This document shows positions 48,206 to 58,086 of a DNA stretch of 64,000 nt, one piece after another. Numbering within the stretch: the stretch's first letter is position 1; every line of letters starts with the position of its first letter. The DNA lies in contig CM055100.1 in assembly GCA_029204225.1 (NCBI GenBank), positions 4,017,111 through 4,081,110 on the forward strand, written 5' to 3'. Both the position numbers and the translations under genes were made by a program. This DNA is from Diphasiastrum complanatum. Lineage: Eukaryota > Streptophyta > Lycopodiopsida > Lycopodiales > Lycopodiaceae. The notes beneath the pieces are model-generated. The model was not told where the DNA came from. It saw nothing but the letters and a program-made list of their open reading frames with translations, and did no database searches.

Positions 48206-49576
48206 ATATGGATTGAAGGTGTCCATGTTCTATGTTTTATAGAGTGACAGAGAGCTCGATGTCAATTTATGTCTACTTCAATCCATCACAATCCTGAAAA
48301 TATTTCCACAAACTATTCCATTAATACTACAAACTAGTTAACGCAATCTTTGTCATGGATTTTATTGTTCACTTGTCTGATGAAAATCGTGGTTCTTTTT
48401 TGTTTTTTACAATATATGGTTGTGAAATTTGGGGTATTTGGGATATTGATGGCTTGGGGTTTTACCTCAAAGCAAATTTTGCAATTTTCTTTTCCCATAA
48501 ACCCTAAACTTGAAACTTGTGAGCTTTAGCATTACATTTTTTTATAAATGATATTTGTGGCATCTTTAGACGCTTGCAATGACATGTCTACTGCCAATCT
48601 CCAAGTTTACATTTTCAATAGCTTGTACATACAACACACCAAAAGCTTGAAATATCATATCAACATTTGCAATAAACATGGAGAACATAGAAAACTACCC
48701 TAAAGATTCTACCAAGCAAAATCTCAAACAAGTCCTCATGTCAAATAGCTAGAAATTCCAATTGCACTTCATTGAAACGTACCAACTTATTTTCAAAAGA
48801 AGGGCATCATGTACAAAAATCTTAAGCAGTTTAAAGCCAGATCATCGTATCTTTGTGCATTTGATAATAAAAAAAAAAGTCTAACACGATTGCTGGTTTG
48901 AGGTCTCGAGAGCATGTCCTTAAAAATCAACCCATAATAAGCTCAGAACAAATATGCTCAATTTTAAACTTCTATTAACGTTAGATCCTTCATAGAACGC
49001 CTAAATTTTGATGATATATCTTTGCAATGCGTTTTTTTCATATGTACAATTTAGTTGATCTCAAAAAAAATAGTATTACAACAAGAAACTTCAAGTATCT
49101 TGTTTATTGCTATGTTAAATTTATAATAACAATACAACTAAACAAGACTATATGATTACCGTGATAAAAATAAAAATTTAAATTTAAATCACATACTATC
49201 TATTACTTGAAAACATTATATTTTTAAATTCACTGTAAACTTTATTATAAACACATTTTAGTTTTTAATTTATCATAAACTAAATTAATCATAACATAAA
49301 AGCATTTGAAAGTTTAGTCATTATTAATATAGTGGTGGTGTGGTTGTTATGTATTAATGGGAGGCATAGGAGTATTAATGGGAATAGAGGCATAGGAGTG
49401 CAATTTTCACTTAGCCACACAGCCCTGTCTCTTATCAACACCTACCAGATGACGCCCGACACAGTTCGTGGAGCGCCACTTGGTCCACAAAAAAAAGTTT
49501 AACTCGGGCAATTGTAGCGCCTGCCCAGGTGTGTTTTTCAAGTTTTCAACATGAGGCATTGTCCAGGATGCTACCT
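48206..49576. other. Gene-free AT-rich stretch upstream of the FAN-type gene
   Basis: No gene, TIR or LTR recognised. 49100-49320 is very AT-rich. Short direct repeats such as GTATTAATGGGA with GAGGCATAGGAGT occur near 49350-49400. Confidence 0.5.
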
Positions 49577-49632
49577 ATTGTGCTCGGGCCCAAATGTGGG
49601 CTGTATTGTGCTCGGGCCCAAATGTGGGCTGT
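49577..49632. repeat. Perfect 28-bp tandem repeat (2 copies)
   Basis: ATTGTGCTCGGGCCCAAATG plus TGGGCTGT occurs at 49577-49604 and 49605-49632 with no difference. It lies about 570 bp before the proposed start codon of the FAN-type gene. GGGCCCA is a plant promoter-type motif (site II-like), so it could be part of the promoter; inference only. Confidence 0.95.
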
Positions 49633-50198
49633 TTGATGCTGCTAAATTTTTTATGGACTGTGTGGCTCAATGTGTCTCATAGCCCTAGCTCGGTTGTTGG
49701 GTGTATAATAGTAAAAAACAATATACAGTGAACTAAAGAAATGTTTGGAAAGCGATGTAGCAATAAGGAATCTAAGTTGAGTGCGCAATTTGCACTGGGT
49801 TTCTCAACATCAAGCTGGATCGCTGATACTGTGAGCATATGCGAAAGCAAGGAGTCTGTGTGAAGAACATACCGAACTAGATTTAATAAACTCACCAAAA
49901 GGTCCAGTTAATCAATTGGCTGGAAAGAGCATATGTTCTCTGATGCACAACTGCGAAGCCAACAATTTGGGCTTGAGGGAAAAGGTGTTTTAAGCTGCAA
50001 TCAGTTCCAGCATTGTGTAGCAATCCCTGATTTGGGGTCTGCCTATGGACATATCCTCACTCATCTTGCAGGTTATAGCCTTTTCCCAACAAGGCCTCCG
50101 TCACGAGTCACGACTTTGTAATTTGGAAGAAAGTGCTGGGATGCTTGATCAAGTACACCGTCTTAGAGTAAAAATATTGTGAATAAAATTATGTGGGC
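49633..50198 (+). promoter_or_regulatory. Presumed promoter and 5' UTR of the FAN-type gene
   Basis: No convincing coding exon is seen here; the frame 49933-50121 has no motif. The region directly precedes the in-frame ATG at 50199. No clear TATA box with start site can be fixed, so the extent is approximate. Confidence 0.3.
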
Positions 50199-50633
50199 AT
50201 GTGGACGGAAGGATCAGGCAAGCCAAAGCAGCGATTTTCCTATCTTTTGTTAGAAGATGGAGATCATTACATCCAGGATTGGATTGCCACATGCAGACCC
50301 AGGCTAGCAGGGGGATCCCAAAGGATCAAGCTGCCCTCCTGGCAGCAGCGTCGGCTAAAAGGCCGACTTCGCTTGTGCGCGAGGTCAATTTTTTTCGACC
50401 CAGATCCGATAACAGCTCCAATTTTAATGTTTCCCCTCAACAAAGTGAAGAGGCTTGAGAAGCTGGAGGACCCACAAAGTGGAAACAGTAAATTGAGCAG
50501 GACCCAAGAAGGATTTATCTTGGAAACAACTCTAACGGTCAAAATGAAAGAGAATGGATTGGACACTCCATATGAATTTGACAAGGAGCAGGCTGCATGG
50601 TGGTTCTGCTTGGAATACTCTCCAGTGCAGCAG
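50199..50633 (+). CDS. FAN/NSMAF-type BEACH protein, exon 1 (N-terminal GRAM-like domain)
   Basis: 145 codons from ATG 50199 to a CAG|GTCTAT donor. Residues about 12-21 read RFSYLLLEDG, matching the RFSLLLL start of animal FAN (NSMAF). About 51-80 read KGRLRLCARSIFFDPDPITA and PILMFPL, the GRAM/PH-like strand pair (animal: SLKICSKSVIFEPD...PIIKIPL). The exon ends with a PYEFDKEQ...FCLEY strand before the splice. ATG 50199 is chosen because the family begins only a few residues before the RFS motif. FAN-type proteins link a GRAM/PH module to BEACH and WD40 domains and act at membranes; animal FAN couples TNF receptor 1 to neutral sphingomyelinase. A plant role is unknown. The frame has no damage, unlike all transposon genes around it. 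Together with exons 2-4 it gives 303 codons. Confidence 0.82.
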
Positions 50634-51762
50634 GTCTATTTTCAAAATCCCTCTTGCTATTCCTTTTGCGGTTATTTCTTCAATTACTGCTGAATTCACA
50701 AGTTCATGCTGCAAATACCTTTGTTTCACAGCTGATCGTGATGCTTGACGTATAGGGGAGTAATGTTTCTAGAGAACTTAATTGGTGGCTCAGGTGATTT
50801 TCAAAGTTACATCTCGCTCTAATGGTCTTGCCATAACTTCTCAAATGACCGTTACCACGACCACTGTTGGGTAGTTTTTGAAGTTACGTCTTGCCCTAAA
50901 GGGCTCGCCGTAATTTCTCAAATGACCCTTACCGCTAGCAGGAAAGGTCTGTAGAAATATCAGTCCCTTATATAAAGTTTGATTGCATATGATAAACCGA
51001 TTCACCAGATTGTTAAAATCTTATAACAACGGTTAAAACACCTTAGTGGTCATGTGAATTTCTGATTAGGGACTTTTTATGCTTTACTGGGTGGGTAAAT
51101 TTTGTGAAAGGGCTTTTGTACAGTGGTATGGATTTTCAGTTTAGTTTAAAAAATTTGAGAGGAAAATCTTTACACAAGTAGATTAGGGTGGACAACATTG
51201 CTTTGACAGAATCATTAAAACTCTAAGAGTGAATGCTTTTTGGTATTATTAACCCGCGGGATCTCAGAGAATCGAACTTGGGTGGGTGAGCCCAACTCAA
51301 GCACGATACACCAATTTACCATGTGTGGGAAGATCTTTAAGATTAAACGACACAATTCTATGTTGGATCTCCATATGGGCTTCTTCTCAAGAAGGTTTTT
51401 TGAGGCTTTTGATGTATTCAATTTCGGCTTCGAAGGATCAATTCACATTTTCTAGAACCTTTTTGTTTTGGTATTGTGATGCTTTCTCTTTCACTAGGTT
51501 GGTGATTAGTTGCATTAGAATTTAGATTTGATTGTGGATGCTTGTTTCTTACTTTGTGGAATTAGTTTATCTAAGGAATCCTTATGCAGCTTCAAAGATG
51601 AGAACTTTTAGCTTTAGAATTGTCAAATTAGTTGATTTTAGCCAATAAAGATGTTTGGCTTGCAGGACGAGAAATTTTGGAAGAAGACCAAGGTAATGAG
51701 TTTATGAACTTTCGAGAACAAGGTGAATTAAAAAAAAAAAACCCTTAAAGAGCCTCAAAATT

Positions 51763-53500
51763 TTAGAGAAAATAGAATAATGTCAACTTTTTCATGATTT
51801 TTGACATATTAGATGTGAGGTTTGAGTCTAGAATGGGAGATACTTTGGAGATGTCATGCTGGCTAAGCTGGTAAATAACTAGGATAAAGACTTTGACAAT
51901 CTCAAAGGGGCCATAGTAATAGGCAAAAAGTTTGGCCATGCAAGTAGGGTCTTGGAGAGCAAAATAACTACTAAAGCACATACGAACGAACACATGTTGC
52001 CCTTCAACAAATGTAAGATTTCTTCCATGCTTATATTGAAATAGGTAGGGCTCTACGTTTCAAAATAACTATGGTAATTGTAGTGATGTGTTGGCAAAGA
52101 TATGACATGGGTGTGTTATCCATGGGTGTCAAAAAGCCTGCTAAGTGGGGGTTGTAGCCTTGGGATAATAAAAAAAGTGTAAGGCATGTACTAGTATCAA
52201 TGGAACTATCAGTAATGAATGTGAAAGTTACGAATAGGTGCCGCTCAGTACCTCGGCCGGACACAATTCCCAAGATGATCTTTAAAAAGGTGGCTGAAGA
52301 CTTCAAAAAGAGTGATCTGAAGTGCCCTTAAGGGTGTCAATGACCAAGTTTTTAGTAAGGATTATTGTAAAGAACTAGTTAACTTGGAGCCACAATCAGA
52401 CACGGTTGTTTGGAACTTTTAGATAAGATAGACATGCACATCATTAAGCAAAAAATTGATGCGTAGCGGCAACAAAATGCGCATGTTTGGAAGTTGACTA
52501 GCCACAACTAAACATGTTGTGTGGTGATGTTGGATCCAAGGCATGCCTAAAAGGAGATTCATGGATATATTGGTCCATTGTTGGGTTAGATATATCCAAG
52601 GGTTGGCGCAGTTGGTTAGCTTGGCATCCAAAGTTTCTTTGGTCCTAGGTTCAAGCCCCCCTTGATAACCAAGATGCATTATTGGGTTAGTATTGGCCAA
52701 TGTTGGAGTTTTTAAATCGATTATTCTAAATGCAAAGTTGACAAAGAGAGATATACTCATGGAGGTTTGCTTTGAAACGTGCCACGTGGCCAATGGAAAT
52801 GGATGCAATGGTTTTAAAAGCTAGAGTGTCTTCCAACAAGAGAAGAATCAGATCAACACAGATGGTGGAGCGAAAGGTAGTGCTAGAGGAAATACATAGG
52901 CGATGATAGCAGTAGCGGAGGTTATCATAGAGGAGTATGAAGGGATTGTAGATGCTGAAAAAGTTGGGATATGTTGTGTAAAAAGAGTGCAATTTCAAAA
53001 TCCATCCACAAGCTTTTAAAAGAGACTAATAATGTGGAAAAGTGGATATAATGGTGGGACAAGGCATCGAGGACACTATTGTATTTATTGGGACAATAGT
53101 GAATTTTCAAAGTGTGTGGTTAAATGATAGATGTCCAAAGTGTGTGGTTGTATGATTGATACTTGACATTGATGTTGAAGAGATAGTTGTGTGGGAGTGG
53201 TACTAAGACTAAAGGGAGTACAAATAAGGTAGTGTCGCCTTTCATGTCAAGAACAAATTATGGCCAACATTTTTTTGTCATGTGTTGGATATTTCTACTC
53301 AAATGGATGAAGTTGGTGAGATTCATAAGCAATGATGCCATCCTTTTCCGGGAAGATAGCCCCTAACCCTATGTTAAAGCATCAACCTCAACACTAAAAG
53401 TTGGTTGAAATTGGCAAGCCATAGGTGCTTTGGTATGGCCTTGTTTGAGAGATTGTATTTAGAATTGGTAGGTGATCCTGGCTTTAATTAGTAGTGAAGC
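51763..53500 (-). mobile_element. Decayed Ty3/gypsy (chromovirus-like) RNase H-integrase in intron 1
   Basis: Reading down the minus strand: KIHYCPNKYNSVLDALSHH near 53105-53050 (end of RNase H, family form KYRPGKxNVVADALSR); GHVARF...YISLCQLC near 52775-52735 (integrase HHCC); WTNISMNLLLGMPW near 52595-52555 (first catalytic Asp region, Asp replaced by Asn) and SQLPNMRILLPL near 52500; and KLFAYYYGPFEIVKVF near 51940-51890 (C-terminal GPF/Y segment). Each piece is in its own short frame. Old and dead. Confidence 0.7.
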
Positions 53501-54482
53501 ATTATGTTGGATGGGTCAACTAGATCAATTGGTCAAGTTTATGAACTGATGCAGGTCTATGCCACTTGGTGATGGAGGCTCGTTTGCATGGTTGAAGAGT
53601 AAGGCATGTCAGTAGCTGAAAGTAGGAAGTGGAGATATTTGATGTGAAGATAATTGATGCTAGATCATATGTTGAAAAGAAATGAGAAGGTGATTGAGGT
53701 TAGAGGAAATGGTCTTGTTGTAAACAAGAATATTATTGAAATAGGCTCAGACAAATTTACCAATAAGGTTGTAGAAAATGTGATTTGCAAGATATTGGAA
53801 AGTAAGACCATCTCATATCTGCCAAATGACATGATTGTCAACTCATAGTGGCCGTCATACATACAAAAAGCTTTTTTGTATTCATGACAAAGTTGAATGT
53901 CAATTTGATATATACATAATGAAGTTCATGTTTGGAGAAGATAATAGATCTACCAAGATGGTGAAATTATTAGCAATGCATGGAATGGGGTATTGATTCT
54001 TATAGTGATTATATCAAGAGCAAGGTATTCAATACAACGGTATCTGTTCGCAGTTCTATGCATTATACTTCTACAGGTTATCTTGGTTGCAAAATTCCTT
54101 CCACCATAAAGGCTTCTGTGAGTAGTGGCGATTCCTCACTCCCACCACTAGGAGAACCCACAGATAGATTCACACTGTCCAAGATTCTCCCCTCAGTCAT
54201 TTGTTCCACCTCATTCACAATCTCCCTTGCAGGATTTATTGCATGCACCTGCTACTCGTATGCAATCTACATTGCTGATTACATATAATGATTGCACGAC
54301 AACCGCTTGTATTTCATCTATTCCCTGTTCCACCCCACCTATCTATATTTTACGATCGCCCGAACTGAAAATTTATTGTGAGGATAGTTTTGAATCTCTT
54401 CTACCTTAACAAAAACACATGAGCTACAGTTGGATCCTAACGCTTCCTAATACAAATTCCAATTTCATATAACACCATATAG

Positions 54483-54484
<2 letters not shown>
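53501..54484. other. Unassigned part of intron 1
   Basis: The frames 53654-53848 and 53980-54288 have no recognised motif. No terminal repeats seen. Confidence 0.4.

Positions 54485-54552
<68 letters not shown>
54485..54552. repeat. (GA)n microsatellite
   Basis: About 34 GA units, followed by a segment with repeated GTACGTTCC phrases (CAGTACGTTCCGGAACAAA, GTACAGTACGTTCCGACCC) that can pair with each other. Confidence 0.95.
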
Positions 54553-54553
<1 letters not shown>

Positions 54554-54771
54554 GTTCCCACCCAGTACGTTCCGGAACAAATGGTACGGTACGTACAGTA
54601 CGTTCCGACCCAAAAGGGTCAGAACGGGTTTCTAAGTAGTAATCCATATTACTTAGGTAATTGATGGACCCTTCGATGAACTTGAACAGGCCATTTTGTG
54701 GTTGCTTCTTCCACGTCTGCATTCTTGTGACATCTTCTAGTTTTACAGCTGTCAAAAGTGGAATAGATGCT

Positions 54772-54819
54772 TTTGTCAGTAGGGGAGAGTATACGTTTGT
54801 CAGTAGGGGAGAGTATACG
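54772..54819. repeat. 24-bp tandem repeat (2 copies)
   Basis: TTTGTCAGTAGGGGAGAGTA plus TACG occurs twice, without difference. Confidence 0.93.
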
Positions 54820-55405
54820 CATGTAATTAGGACATTTATTGATATCCTAGCATATTTGGCCCCTCATTAATTCATATAGAGCACACAGAGTGCAAGTCAA
54901 TTGCACTGGGCCCATTTATTATACACAATTTGATCACTTGTGTTCACTAGTAAAAAATTCAAATGTCCATCGTCTACTTTCATATTAGTAGCTAACCATA
55001 GGGGTTGAGCAACTTCTTTGTAGGAGCACTCTATATATGTGTTCCTTCAATAGGAGGGGCCTGTAAACTGTTCATTGTTGATTGTCTGATATCTTGTTAG
55101 ATATCAAGATTTAACTGATACTTTACTAGTCGATAAATGATCATGTGGATGTTTTTCTGGTTATGCCATTTTGAATCCAAGGAGTTCACAAAAATCTTGT
55201 GTTTCTATGATAACACAATGAGTACATGTTATTTTGTTAGAGCACTTGTTTATAAATTCATCTGAAACCTAGATAGAGATATTCTTTAGCCTAATCTGGG
55301 GAAGGCAAGATATTGCATATAATGAGATCCTTTTAACCCTAAGGTTGGAAGGCATGCAGATTTTAATACCATGCTGAATGGAAGTTACAACTTTTTGTTC
55401 AACAG

Positions 55406-55573
55406 TTTCTTCAAAAATCTCAGTCACTGTTGTCCATAAGTGCGCTTTCAAATTCAGAGCGAGACATGGTATTGCAAAATGCAGCAGCACAAAGAGAGGC
55501 AAAAGCAAAGTTTGACACCAGTCGTCTTGAAGACCTCAGTGAAGCAATTCTCTTGGATTTTCCTTCTGCCCAG
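55406..55573 (+). CDS. FAN-type BEACH protein, exon 2
   Basis: 56 codons, phase 0 at both ends, with acceptor TTCAACAG| and donor CCCAG|GTCAGT. It reads FLQKSQSLLSISALSNSERD, then FDTSRLEDLSEAI and LLDFPSAQ. The F-D-x-x-R-x-x-x-x-S-E segment matches the linker between the first domain and the PH-BEACH domain of animal FAN (SFDKNRFQNISE). Confidence 0.8.
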
Positions 55574-55881
55574 GTCAGTTCTTTCCCCATGATTGACTTG
55601 AAACTTAAAATTTTACATCTATTTAAGGCAATGAAAGTATCAAATTGGCGACTCTAAAGGCCAGTCATCTTTCATGTTCCAATGTCTTTTGGAAATGTTT
55701 TTTAATGTATTTTTGCATAAATATTAAGAGCATGACTTTAGCGACTTCATGCGTTATGATGTACGCTTGGGATGATGTTGTGGTTTGGAGTGTATGGAGC
55801 ATAAAGTCATAGTGAAAGTTGTTTATGAGAGAATGAAAGCTATTATCTATCCTTGATCCTTCTTTTGTATTGAATTTTTAG
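55574..55881 (+). other. Intron 2 of the FAN-type gene
   Basis: GTCAGT donor, TTGAATTTTTAG acceptor, 308 bp, phase 0. No other content recognised. Confidence 0.75.
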
Positions 55882-55944
55882 GTCAGTCCACTTGTGCGAG
55901 AGCCAGGCCGCCTTGTGCTTTCTTCTTCTCGGTTGTATTTCCAG
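55882..55944 (+). CDS. FAN-type BEACH protein, exon 3 (start of PH-BEACH)
   Basis: 21 codons: VSPLVREPGRLVLSSSRLYF plus Q, between TTTTTAG| and CCAG|GTAACA. This is the first strand pair of the PH-BEACH domain (animal FAN: [20 protein letters not shown]). The family's PLN follows at the first codons of exon 4, which confirms both splice sites. Confidence 0.85.
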
Positions 55945-56485
55945 GTAACATCCAAGAAATTCTGAAATCAGCAATTTGCTTTTTACCTGCCATGTTGGGA
56001 TTTGGAGAAGTTTCAGTTTCATATGACTTATATAGTAGGGTATCTTTTCAGCACAATGGTGTTTGACAATGCTAAGACTTGAAAAAACAAGTTGCATATG
56101 CCAGAACTGCGAGGAAAGAGGTTACTACTTGGCTGTTTGCGTATGGTTAGGGCTGCATAGTGATACTTTAAATCAAATAAGGAAAGGTAGAGCGTTCAAT
56201 GTAGGTCGTATGACAGATTCTATTAGGTGGACTGGATAATTATGCTTACTTTTGGGGTAGATTTCTTGATGCATGACAGGTTTGATTTTGATTACGTCTT
56301 GTAGTGATCATTTGCATTATATCAACTATCGATTGTTACCATGTCGTTTCTTTCATTGAGAAAGTTGGATCTTGGATTTATTTCCAGTTAATATCTGCTA
56401 TTGATAATGTAGCCAGTGTTATCATTATTTAAAAAAAAGCTCTAACTTGTTCCTATTTGGCCTTCTACTTTGCTACTTTGTACAG
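55945..56485 (+). other. Intron 3 of the FAN-type gene
   Basis: GTAACA donor, TTGTACAG acceptor after a pyrimidine-rich tract, 541 bp, phase 0. Confidence 0.75.
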
Positions 56486-56728
56486 CCATTGCACAACCTC
56501 AACAACAGTAGTCCTGTATGCAGTCAACCCTTGACGTCAATCGTTGCTGTAGCAAGGCGGCGTCATGCCTTACGACATATTGGAATGGAAGTGTTCTTTA
56601 AAGATACAAACTTTTCCTCAAGAAGCTTAGTTGACCATGGACAAACTGATTGTGCAAGTACATTTTTTACCTTTCGAAGTGTTGAAGAGCGGGATATTTT
56701 CATCAACAAAATGCTTGAACAATTGAGG
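56486..56728 (+). CDS. FAN-type BEACH protein, exon 4 (rest of PH-BEACH)
   Basis: 81 codons from PLHNLNNSSPV through VAVARRRHALRHIGMEVFF to FTFRSVEERDIFINKMLEQL and R, then a GTAATA donor. V.R.x-R-R-x-x-L-x-x-I-G-M-E-V-F matches the PH-BEACH core of FAN (YKRRHGLMPLGLEVF) and R-D-x-x-x-x-x-x-L its final helix. The BEACH domain proper should follow; it is not found in the remaining 7.3 kb on the plus strand. The donor lies only about 12 bp before the GA tail of the first LINE copy, so the LINE sits at the very start of the next intron. Confidence 0.85.
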
Positions 56729-56740
56729 GTAATAGTTGAG

Positions 56741-58012
56741 AGAGAGAGAGAGAGAGAGAGCTTTATTAATGTCTTTTGATGCCAAAAAGCATATAAGACA
56801 AAGTAGTACATCTCAAGTGTGTAATAACATGGGAGCATAGTAACTCCGCAAAACAGCTAAAGAAATATAATTTTAATCTTGAAATACATAATGTCTATCA
56901 CTAAAAAACCTACAACATACGAAAATATATTTAAGAGATAGAACTGTATGTGATATCAGCTGAGGCTATTGAAGAAGTTTGTGATATGAGGCCCAGAAGA
57001 TGATACTACGGTAGAAGATGGACGTTGATGTTGTCTGTGTCGTCTCCGTGGACAGTGACTCTGACTAGTATGGGACCTCTGAAGGCAAACTCTCCTGGTA
57101 AATGTAGGCGCACGAGCTATGGTAATACCTGAGGTCAAGCACTGTCTCTGATCACGATGGGCTAGGTCAATATCTTTGTCATCATCTGAATCTGAATCTG
57201 CTCATGGACGGCGACTAGTGAAAAAGTCATCTCATATATCATAAGGGCAACACATCTGGTATCCACATAAGTGATGAGAGAGCGTAAAGTGGGTGCATCC
57301 CGGAAAAGGCAATGATAACACCCTTGGATCTCATAGTAGGCCGAACATCTGCTCCTCTGACTCAATCTCTCCCAAGGAACACATCTGACATAGTCTGTCC
57401 TCACGTGGAGTACCTTGATGACGACCAGTCTCAATAGTAAGCTGGTGGGAAGAAACCCGAAACTGTCCAAGAGTAAATCGTAAACAGTGTGAGAGTCCAT
57501 AATCAAGGTAGTGTGTAGGTATAGGAAAACCTGCTCCATCAAGTTCCATAAAATACGTCCGATAGAAATCTGGCTTAACGCTCAATTGTCCCTGCCAAGG
57601 ATGCTGGATATAGGCTCGATAAATAGACCGTCTAATGTGATCATGAGTGCTTGTTGGGAGATCAAAAACTGGAATACCAAATGTGCTCAAGAGGCATGCA
57701 GCCTGAGAATACCTTGAGAAACTCCATGATCATATAGTAATCTCAAGGATGTGACTGCAAGGTAGGAATATCTATAAAAAGGGAGAGTCAATACTCTCTT
57801 GATATATATAATGAGCCAAAAAAGGGCATTCACTAGAATGGGAGGAACAATAAACTCATTAGTGATAATCTGGTGTGGGCCTGAGGGCTTAGCCCTAATC
57901 ATCCGAGATAGCATGGTGGTCTGGAGTCGAGATATACGAGACCAATTCGAGAAGGTAATACTTGTACACCAAGCCTCTGCTGCATATAATGCCGTAGGAG
58001 TGACCGTAGTGT

Positions 58013-58014
<2 letters not shown>
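56741..58014 (-). mobile_element. LINE copy A, 5'-truncated 3' end
   Basis: Minus-strand frames contain TALYAAEAWCTSITFSNWSRIS and LSRMIRAKPSGPHQI (58000-57880), FDLPTSTHDHIRRSIYRAYI and CQMCSLGEIESEE (57690-57340) and CSAYYEIQGCYHCLFRDAP (57330-57290). Each has a close partner in copy B (58217-59382). The 3' end on the minus strand is a (CT)n tail, seen as GA at 56740-56760. It begins abruptly at 58014 with no RT, so it is truncated. The C-terminal zinc finger is damaged. Confidence 0.85.

Positions 58015-58081
<67 letters not shown>
58015..58081 (-). repeat. (GA)n tract: 3' tail of LINE copy B
   Basis: About 33 GA units, then AAGAAAGAAAGAAAGATCATTATTAATGTC, which parallels GAGAGCTTTATTAATGTC at 56752-56776. 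On the minus strand both LINE copies therefore end ...GACATTAATAA followed by a CT-rich tail. Confidence 0.85.

Positions 58082-58086
<5 letters not shown>

Larger units (their letters stand above)
50634..55405 (+). other. Intron 1 of the FAN-type gene (4.8 kb, transposon-filled)
   Basis: GT at 50634 and a pyrimidine-rich CTTTTTGTTCAACAG acceptor at 55405, both phase 0. Contents: unassigned 50760-51760, a decayed minus-strand gypsy element 51763-53500, unassigned 53500-54480, a GA tract 54487-54552 and a 24-bp tandem repeat. Confidence 0.65.

Noticed and set aside
49933-50121. Upstream coding exon of the FAN-type gene
   Set aside because: The frame has no similarity to the FAN N-terminus, which is short before the RFS motif, and no convincing donor at its end.
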